Below are positions 1 to 4,042 of a DNA stretch of 6,502 bases, piece by piece. The stretch spans positions 1-6,502 of the forward strand of contig JADGHA010000248.1 in assembly GCA_019689695.1 (NCBI GenBank). Reading direction: 5' to 3'. The translations under genes were made by a program, and so were the position numbers. The notes under the pieces are model-generated. The model was not told the origin of the DNA and did no database searches. It saw only the letters and a list, made by a program, of their open reading frames with translations. This DNA is from Micromonosporaceae bacterium. GTDB taxonomy: Bacteria; Actinomycetota; Actinomycetes; Mycobacteriales; Micromonosporaceae. The stretch's first letter is position 1, and each line of letters begins with the position of its first letter.

Positions 1-35
1 TCCGGCCGGCTGCGTCAGATGTTTATAAGAGACCG
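1..35 (+). other. Nextera (Tn5) read-1 adapter remnant at contig end
   Basis: Bases 17-35 match the 19-bp Tn5 mosaic end AGATGTGTATAAGAGACAG at 17 of 19 positions, with differences at 23 and 34. The five bases before them (12-16, GCGTC) are exactly the end of the Illumina Nextera read-1 tail, and 3-11 still match that tail at most positions. The order tail, mosaic end, insert is the one a library molecule would have. The stretch is also AT-rich compared with everything around it. I read it as untrimmed adapter with read-tail errors, so genomic sequence starts at about 36. A natural IS50 end would not carry the GCGTC tail. Confidence 0.88.
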
Positions 36-85
36 CCGCGGTCTGGGTCGTCGTCGTCTTCGTCCTGGTCAGCGCCGGCGCTTGA
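36..85 (+). CDS. C-terminal fragment of a possible membrane protein (5' end missing)
   Basis: The rightward frame ending in TGA at 83-85 reads AVWVVVVFVLVSAGA before the stop. This is a hydrophobic segment long enough to be most of a membrane helix, followed by a short small-residue tail. Nearly every codon ends in G or C, as in the real genes here, whereas the other frames give arginine-rich or aspartate-rich strings. The gene would face the VWA gene, with a hairpin between the two stops. Everything upstream is replaced by adapter sequence, so no family can be named. Only 16 codons support the call, and a chance GTC-repeat frame is the alternative. Confidence 0.4.
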
Positions 86-106
86 CCGCCCGGCGGGCCG
101 GTGCCG

Positions 107-128
107 GCCACCGGCCGGGGCCGGTGGC
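107..128. terminator. GC-rich hairpin between convergent gene ends
   Basis: GCCACCGGC (107-115) pairs perfectly with GCCGGTGGC (120-128), a 9-bp stem with a 4-nt loop. It lies 2 nt past the leftward VWA stop codon (130-132) and 21 nt past the rightward stop at 83-85. The position suits a bidirectional terminator. There is no T-tract on either side, which is common for actinomycete terminators but leaves function unproven. Confidence 0.5.
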
Positions 129-129
129 G

Positions 130-1080
130 CTACGGCAGCCGGGACGTCCACATCAGACTCATCGCGCCCGCGGCGAGCGCGAACAGCAACCCCACGCCCA
201 GGTACCACTGGGTCACCTCGCGTGGCTTGATCCGGTGCCCGATCGAGCTACCCATGTCCTCGTACACCCGCTTGAGCTCGCCGGCGCTGGCCGCCTCGTA
301 GAAGAAGCCCGAGGTGGTCTCGGCGAGCTGGGCCAGGGAGAGCCGGTCCACCGGGACCCGTTGCAGCTGCCCGCCGATGTCCACCACGCCGGTGTCGGTG
401 CCGAAGGCGATCGTGGAGACCGGCACGTTCGCGTTCGAGGCCGCGGTGGCTGCCTCCTCGATGGTGCGGCCGTAGGTGCGGTACCCGTCCGACAGCAGCA
501 CGATCCGCGCCGGCGGCGGCCCGTCCGCGCCGTCCGCCGGCACGGACTGGATCGCCTGCAGGCAGGTGAAGACCGCCTCGCCGGTGGCGGTCGCCTCGGC
601 CAGCTGCAGCCCGTCGATCGCCTGGATCACCGACTCGTGGTCCTTGGTCGGCGAGACCAGCACGTTGGCCGACTTGGCGAACGAGACCAGGCCGAGGTTG
701 TAGCTGTCGGGCAGCTGCCGGACGAACTCCTTGGCCGCCTCCTGGGCCGCGGCCAGCCGGTTGGGCTGGACGTCGTCGGCCTCCATGGACAGCGACACGT
801 CGATCGCCAGCATCACGGTGGCCCGCTCCAGCGGCTCCTTGGCGTCGACGGACGGGCGGGCCATCCCGGTGGCCAGCGCCAGCAGGGCGACCAGGAACGC
901 CCCCGCGGCCAGGTGCCGCCGCCAGCCCAGGCCCTTCGGTGCCAGCGACTTCAACAAATCGACGTTGGTGAACCGGACCGCGTACGCCCGGCGGCGCAGC
1001 TGGCGCCAGACGTACGCCGCGGCTACCGCCAGCACCGGCACCACCGACAACAGCCACCACGGTTGCAGGAAACGGATCAT
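130..1080 (-). CDS. Membrane-anchored VWA-domain protein (BatA-like)
   Basis: This 316-aa protein has two N-terminal membrane helices (about 5-24 and 57-73), a von Willebrand factor A domain (about 87-275) and a C-terminal helix (about 290-310), the layout of BatA-type proteins. The MIDAS metal site is visible as D94-x-S96-x-S98, a Thr near 166 in ATATGEA, and D198 in LLSDG. The N-terminal FLQPWWLL segment is typical of the family. VWA proteins of this kind are thought to be partners of MoxR ATPases, and the gene is the third and last of the moxR-DUF58-VWA operon. Its ATG overlaps the DUF58 stop as ATGA. An AGGGGGA box 7 nt upstream (1088-1094) supports this start. Often a second VWA gene follows; here the space after the stop holds a hairpin and an apparently convergent gene end instead. 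Substrate unknown. Confidence 0.93.
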   Translation of the reverse strand: MIRFLQPWWLLSVVPVLAVAAAYVWRQLRRRAYAVRFTNVDLLKSLAPKGLGWRRHLAAGAFLVALLALATGMARPSVDAKEPLERATVMLAIDVSLSMEADDVQPNRLAAAQEAAKEFVRQLPDSYNLGLVSFAKSANVLVSPTKDHESVIQAIDGLQLAEATATGEAVFTCLQAIQSVPADGADGPPPARIVLLSDGYRTYGRTIEEAATAASNANVPVSTIAFGTDTGVVDIGGQLQRVPVDRLSLAQLAETTSGFFYEAASAGELKRVYEDMGSSIGHRIKPREVTQWYLGVGLLFALAAGAMSLMWTSRLP

Positions 1081-1997
1081 CGGGTGGTCCCCCTGGTACG
1101 CGCGTGCCGCTGGGCGGCGACGAACCGGACGATGTCCAGTAGCCAGTCGGAGTCGGTGCGCAGCCGTAGGTGCGCGGCGCCCGCGTTGCGCAGCGCGTCG
1201 GCGATCTCCGCGCGCTGGGCGGCGGCCGCCTTCGCGTACCGCTGGCGCAGCCGGGGATCGGCCGTCTGCACCTCGTGCATCTCGCCGGTTTCCGGGTCGA
1301 CCAGCTCAAGTACCCCGACGTCCGGCAGCTCGAGCTCGCGCGGGTCGACCACTTCCACGGCGAGCACGTCGTGCCGCACGGCCAGCTTGCGCACCGGCCG
1401 CGCCCACTGCGCCGTCGGCGCCAGGAAGTCGGAGATCACCACGCCCAGGCCGCGCCGGCGCGGCGGCCGGTTCAGCATGTCGATCAGCGCGCCGAGGTCG
1501 GCCCGGCCGGGCTGGATCGCGGTGCGCGCGATCGTGCGCATCAGGCCCTGCGCCTCTTTGCGCCCCGGACGGGCGGGCATCCGGACCCGGGCGCTGCCGG
1601 TCCCGACCACCGCGCCGACCCGGTTGCCGCCGCGGACGACCAGGTGGGTCACTGCCGCGGCGGCGCACACCGCGAGGTCCCGCTTGAGCCACTTGGCGGT
1701 GCCGAAGTCGAGGCTGGCCGACAGGTCCACGGCCAGCCAGGTCTCCAGCTCGCGGTCGGCCACGGTCTGCCGCACGTGCGGCAGCGTGGTGCGCGCGGTC
1801 ACCGGCCAGTCCATCCGGCGCACGTCGTCGCCCGGCCGGTACTCCCGGGACTCCCCCGGTTCGCTGCCCGGCCCGGGCAGCAGGCCCAGGTAGTCGCCCT
1901 GCAGCAGCCCGTCCAGCTTCCGGGTGATCAACAGCTGCAGGCGCGACAGGACCGCCTCGGCCCGGGCCGAGGCGGCATCGCCGGCCTGCAGCGTCAC
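1077..1997 (-). CDS. DUF58 domain-containing protein
   Basis: This is a 306-aa protein of the DUF58 family, the usual partner of MoxR ATPases. The family signature runs from about residue 34 to 70: GDYLGLLPGPGSEPGESREY, then RPGDDVRRMDW. After it comes a VWA-like fold with a degenerate metal-site motif D91-L-S-A-S95 and a second acidic turn at VVISDF (D190). There is no signal peptide or membrane helix, so it is probably cytosolic or at the inner face of the membrane. The frame is open far upstream, but that part is antisense-like shadow of moxR. The GTG at 1995-1997 is chosen because it overlaps the moxR stop as GTGA and gives the usual length and N-terminus. Its own Shine-Dalgarno is weak (AGGG), which suggests dependence on moxR translation. 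The molecular function of the family is not established. Confidence 0.93.
   Translation of the reverse strand: MTLQAGDAASARAEAVLSRLQLLITRKLDGLLQGDYLGLLPGPGSEPGESREYRPGDDVRRMDWPVTARTTLPHVRQTVADRELETWLAVDLSASLDFGTAKWLKRDLAVCAAAAVTHLVVRGGNRVGAVVGTGSARVRMPARPGRKEAQGLMRTIARTAIQPGRADLGALIDMLNRPPRRRGLGVVISDFLAPTAQWARPVRKLAVRHDVLAVEVVDPRELELPDVGVLELVDPETGEMHEVQTADPRLRQRYAKAAAAQRAEIADALRNAGAAHLRLRTDSDWLLDIVRFVAAQRHARTRGTTR
1088..1094 (-). promoter_or_regulatory. Ribosome binding site of the VWA gene
   Basis: AGGGGGA on the minus strand lies 7 nt before the ATG at 1078-1080, inside the end of the DUF58 gene. Together with the ATGA overlap it fixes the start and points to coupled or re-initiated translation. 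Confidence 0.6.
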
Positions 1998-3052
1998 GCC
2001 CTGTTCCCGACCGGGTTGGCGCTCTGCCGCGGTGCGACGGTGGGCAGCGGCACCGTGCTGAGCACCCGGTTGACGATGTGGTCGGCCGGGATGTCGTCGG
2101 CGAGCGCGTCGTAGCTGAGCACCAGCCGGTGCCGCAGGACGTCCGGAGCCACGTCCTGCACGTCCTGCGGCAGCGCGTAGTCCCGGCCGCGCAACAGCGC
2201 CAGCGCCCGGGTGGCCCGCACGATGCCCAGCGAGGCGCGCGGGCTCGCGCCGTACTGGATCAGCTGGGCGATGTCGGCCAGCCCGTGCTCGGCCGGCTTG
2301 CGGGTGGCGAGCACCAGCCGGACGGCGTAGTCCACCAGTGCGTTGTGCACGAAGACCTGGTCCGCCTTCTGCTGCAGGGCGACCAGGTCGGCCGGGGAGA
2401 AGATGGTGGCCGGCTCGGGGGTGCGCACCCCGACCCGGTAGACGATCTCGCGCTCCTCGATGTCGGTCGGGTACCCCACCACGATCTTCATCAGGAAGCG
2501 GTCCCGCTGCGCCTCGGGCAGCGGGTAGACGCCCTCCTGCTCGATCGGGTTCTGCGTCGCCATCACCAGGAACGGGGTGGGCACCGGGTAGGTCTGGCCG
2601 CCGATCGAGACCTGCTGCTCGGCCATCACCTCCAGCAGCGCCGACTGGACCTTGGCGGGGGCCCGGTTGATCTCGTCGGCGAGCAGGAAGTTGACGAACA
2701 CCGGGCCGAGCTCGACGTCGAACTTCTCGCTGGACTGCCGGTAGATGCGGGTGCCGACGATGTCCGCCGGCACCAGGTCGGGGGTGAACTGGACCCGGGC
2801 GAAGGTGCCACCGACCACCCGCGCCAGGGTCTCCACGGCCAGCGTCTTGGCCACCCCCGGCACACCTTCGAGCAGGCAGTGGCCGCGGGCGAGCAGTGCC
2901 ACGAACATCCGCTCGATCAGCCGGTCCTGCCCGACGATGACCCGCTTGACCTCGAACAACGCGCGCTCCATCAGGGTCGCGTCCTCGGCCGGGGTGGTCG
3001 TCGGGGCGGGGCTGGACGGCGCGGAATGAGCTGGTGAGGTCGGCTGGGCCAC
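1994..3052 (-). CDS. MoxR-family AAA+ ATPase
   Basis: This 352-aa AAA+ ATPase belongs to the MoxR family, whose members are thought to act as chaperones in assembly or activation of partner proteins carrying VWA domains. All ATPase elements are visible: Walker A GVPGVAKT (63-70), Walker B LLADE (123-127), sensor-1 ATQNP (165-169), and the QRDRF arginine finger near 183. The C-terminal lid with ASPRASLGIVRATRAL (269-284) is characteristic. The N-terminus (about 5-25) is a Pro/Thr/Ser/Ala-rich disordered tail. I chose the GTG at 3050-3052 because GGAGG lies 4 nt upstream. An upstream ATG at 3109 would add 19 less typical residues, and an ATG at 2971 would remove the tail and begin at MERALFEVKR. 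It is the first gene of the operon and its stop overlaps the DUF58 GTG. It could be called moxR, but the name covers several subfamilies. Confidence 0.95.
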   Translation of the reverse strand: MAQPTSPAHSAPSSPAPTTTPAEDATLMERALFEVKRVIVGQDRLIERMFVALLARGHCLLEGVPGVAKTLAVETLARVVGGTFARVQFTPDLVPADIVGTRIYRQSSEKFDVELGPVFVNFLLADEINRAPAKVQSALLEVMAEQQVSIGGQTYPVPTPFLVMATQNPIEQEGVYPLPEAQRDRFLMKIVVGYPTDIEEREIVYRVGVRTPEPATIFSPADLVALQQKADQVFVHNALVDYAVRLVLATRKPAEHGLADIAQLIQYGASPRASLGIVRATRALALLRGRDYALPQDVQDVAPDVLRHRLVLSYDALADDIPADHIVNRVLSTVPLPTVAPRQSANPVGNRA

Positions 3053-3056
3053 TGGT

Positions 3057-3061
3057 CCTCC
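3057..3061 (-). promoter_or_regulatory. Ribosome binding site deciding the moxR start
   Basis: GGAGG on the minus strand, 4 nt before the GTG at 3050-3052. It is the strongest Shine-Dalgarno match near any candidate start of this gene. The spacing is somewhat short. Confidence 0.55.
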
Positions 3062-3187
3062 ACGGCGCGTCTGAATCTGGTCCCGGTGCGACGTACCCAA
3101 GCGTTGCACGCCTTCCTGTGGATTCGCTCACCAGTCCCGTACTTGGTCGCAAACCGCGCGGGACACGCCCAACCAATCATCTTTCTC

Positions 3188-3203
3188 CCATTCGGCCGAA
3201 TGG
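3188..3203. repeat. Perfect 16-bp palindrome, candidate operator
   Basis: CCATTCGGCCGAATGG is a perfect dyad with no spacer, in the gap between the divergent moxR and small-protein genes. It has less GC than its surroundings. It lies 136-151 bp upstream of the moxR GTG and just downstream of a possible minus-strand -10 box (3214-3219), where a bound dimeric repressor could block transcription. A second short dyad, ATGGCCAT (3200-3207), overlaps its right end. No regulator is encoded in the window. Confidence 0.45.
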
Positions 3204-3213
3204 CCATGGCGGG

Positions 3214-3219
3214 AGGGTA
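3214..3219 (-). promoter_or_regulatory. Possible -10 box for the moxR operon
   Basis: TACCCT on the minus strand fits the actinomycete TAnnnT pattern, and the same hexamer precedes the PAP2 gene. No good -35 is seen upstream. If used, it gives a moxR leader of about 155 nt that begins just before the 16-bp palindrome. This is a weak call because other promoters could lie in the gap. Confidence 0.28.
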
Positions 3220-3248
3220 GACACGAGGGGGTTCATCGTGGGTACGAT
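3218..3248 (+). promoter_or_regulatory. Possible rightward promoter (TAGACA / TACGAT)
   Basis: TAGACA (3218-3223) matches the TTGACA -35 at five of six bases. TACGAT (3243-3248) is a fair -10. The 19-bp spacer is longer than ideal. The -10 lies within a small dyad, ATCGT-GGGT-ACGAT (3235-3248). Transcripts would start near 3255 and at once enter the 11-bp hairpin at 3257-3288, then run into the small-protein gene with a leader of about 75 nt. Confidence 0.35.
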
Positions 3249-3256
3249 TCAGCCGT

Positions 3257-3288
3257 CGCCGGGCGGCTTCCCCCGTGGCCGCCCGGCG
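3257..3288. repeat. Perfect 11-bp inverted repeat (hairpin) in the divergent gap
   Basis: CGCCGGGCGGC (3257-3267) and GCCGCCCGGCG (3278-3288) are exact reverse complements around a 10-nt C-rich loop. On the plus strand the stem is followed by CTTCCTGTCT. It could be an attenuator or terminator acting on transcripts from a promoter near 3248, a 5' stabilising hairpin, or a protein-binding dyad. The sequence does not decide between these. Confidence 0.5.
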
Positions 3289-3292
3289 CTTC

Positions 3293-3322
3293 CTGTCTCG
3301 GCCGTCCTCCGGCGGCTATGGT
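3293..3322 (+). promoter_or_regulatory. Promoter for a leaderless mRNA of the 67-aa gene
   Basis: TATGGT (3317-3322) fits the -10 pattern TAnnnT and ends exactly 6 nt before the GTG at 3329, so the start codon would be at or next to the transcription start. The -35 is weak: CTGTCT (3293-3298) matches at three of six bases, with an 18-bp spacer. No Shine-Dalgarno precedes the GTG, which agrees with leaderless translation. Confidence 0.5.
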
Positions 3323-3328
3323 TGCCCT

Positions 3329-3532
3329 GTGCAGCCGTCCCCCACCCGGTGCTCCGCGAAGGGCTGTCACGCGCCGGCCGTCTGGGCCCTGCGCTGGAAC
3401 AACCCCAAGCTGCACGAGCCGGACCGGCGCAAGACGTGGCTGGCCTGTGACGCGCACCGCGCCTCGCTGAGCGAGTTCCTCGGCGCCCGCGGCTTCCTGC
3501 GCGAGGTGACCCCGCTGGCGGACGGCCTCTAA
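3329..3532 (+). CDS. Small conserved-looking protein with a Cys/His zinc-ribbon-like pattern
   Basis: This is a 67-aa cytosolic protein with no membrane segment. Visible features are C8-x4-C13 near the N-terminus and C40-x2-H43 in the middle, spaced as possible metal ligands. Between them is an unusual aromatic/basic stretch, ALRWNNPKLHEPDRRKTW, and after them LSEFLGARGFLREV. The codons have the strong GC3 of a real gene. The GTG at 3329 is chosen because a -10 box lies 6 nt upstream; the frame is open back to 3275 but those residues look non-coding. The next gene starts 9 nt after its stop. I cannot assign a function. Its place directly before two bPH_2 membrane protein genes suggests linked roles, and RNA, DNA or protein binding through a zinc knuckle is only a guess. 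Confidence 0.78.
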   Translation: MQPSPTRCSAKGCHAPAVWALRWNNPKLHEPDRRKTWLACDAHRASLSEFLGARGFLREVTPLADGL

Positions 3533-3535
3533 CCT
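3506..3535 (+). promoter_or_regulatory. Promoter for a leaderless mRNA of the first PH gene
   Basis: GTGACC (3506-3511) resembles the TTGACC form of the -35, followed by an 18-bp spacer and TAACCT (3530-3535), a TAnnnT -10 box. The -10 ends 6 nt before the GTG at 3542, the same spacing as at the preceding gene. The TAA stop codon of the 67-aa gene forms the first three bases of the -10, and the -35 lies within its last codons. Confidence 0.55.
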
Positions 3536-3541
3536 GCAAGA

Positions 3542-4042
3542 GTGACCCCGAACGTGCTGAGCCCACTCGATCCCTGGCCGGACACGGTCCAGTGGCGGCG
3601 CGTCTCCGGCCGGCTGGTCTGGCTCGAACTGCTCCGCCTGGCCATCGTGCTGGTGGTCCTGCTCGCCGCCTGCCTCACCGGCTACCTGCTCGGCTGGGCC
3701 CCGGCGGCCTGGATCGGGTTGGGAGTCGCTCTGGTCGGCCTGCTGCGCGCGGTCGTCGTGGTTCGCGCGGTCAAAGCCTGGGGGTACGCGGAGCGCGACA
3801 GCGACCTGCTGGTGCGGCACGGCCTGATGATCCGCCGGCTCTCCATCGTCCCGTACGCCCGGATGCAGTTCGTGGACGTCACCGCCGGCCCGCTCGAGCG
3901 GGCGTTCGGCCTGGCCGCGGTGCAGCTGCACACCGCGGCCGCGGCCAGCGACGCCCAGGTGCCGGGGCTGGAGGCGGCCGAGGCCGCCCGGCTGCGCGAC
4001 CGGCTGGCCGCGCTCGGCGAGGACCGGGTGGAGGGCCTGTGA
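3542..4042 (+). CDS. bPH_2 (DUF304) membrane protein, YdbS-like
   Basis: This 166-aa protein has two membrane helices (about 27-49 and 53-76) followed by one bacterial pleckstrin-homology domain of the bPH_2/DUF304 family (about 79-156). The domain core is clear: LSIVPYARMQFVDVTAGPLE, then RAFGLAAVQLHTA, the pattern of a basic strand, a V-x-Y/R-I/M-Q turn and the G-P-L-x-R-x-x-G-L helix. Homologues are paired with a larger multi-domain partner, as here: the stop overlaps the GTG of the next gene as GTGA. Bacillus YdbS and YdbT are linked by genetics to resistance to certain bacteriocin-like peptides, but the molecular role is not known. The GTG at 3542 has no clear Shine-Dalgarno and sits 6 nt after a -10 box, so a leaderless start is likely. 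Confidence 0.9.
   Translation: MTPNVLSPLDPWPDTVQWRRVSGRLVWLELLRLAIVLVVLLAACLTGYLLGWAPAAWIGLGVALVGLLRAVVVVRAVKAWGYAERDSDLLVRHGLMIRRLSIVPYARMQFVDVTAGPLERAFGLAAVQLHTAAAASDAQVPGLEAAEAARLRDRLAALGEDRVEGL
4030..4035 (+). promoter_or_regulatory. Ribosome binding site of the large PH gene
   Basis: GGAGGG ends 3 nt before the GTG at 4039, within the last codons of the preceding gene. It supports this start rather than the longer open frame and fits coupled translation of the two PH proteins. Confidence 0.55.

Noticed and set aside
23..208. Small leftward frame overlapping the end of the VWA gene
   Set aside because: It overlaps the VWA frame, runs into the adapter, and its Asp-rich tail is the complement of the GTC codons of the rightward fragment.
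19..1893. Long rightward open frame of 624 codons
   Set aside because: It starts inside the adapter, is extremely Arg-rich and lies antisense to the VWA and DUF58 genes. It is a by-product of high GC.
2340..2352. DnaA-box-like string in GTTGTGCACGAA
   Set aside because: Single imperfect copy inside the conserved moxR coding sequence, with no cluster or AT-rich region nearby.
1998..3176. N-terminal extension of the DUF58 frame through the moxR region
   Set aside because: The extra residues are Arg/Gly/Ala-rich frame shadow of moxR. The GTGA overlap and family length place the start at 1997.
2971..3180. Leftward small ORF starting at ATG 3178-3180 with a GGGAG box before it, overlapping the moxR start
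   Set aside because: Its codons lack the GC3 bias seen in every real gene here and its second half is Pro/Arg shadow of moxR. A leader peptide is not excluded but is unsupported.
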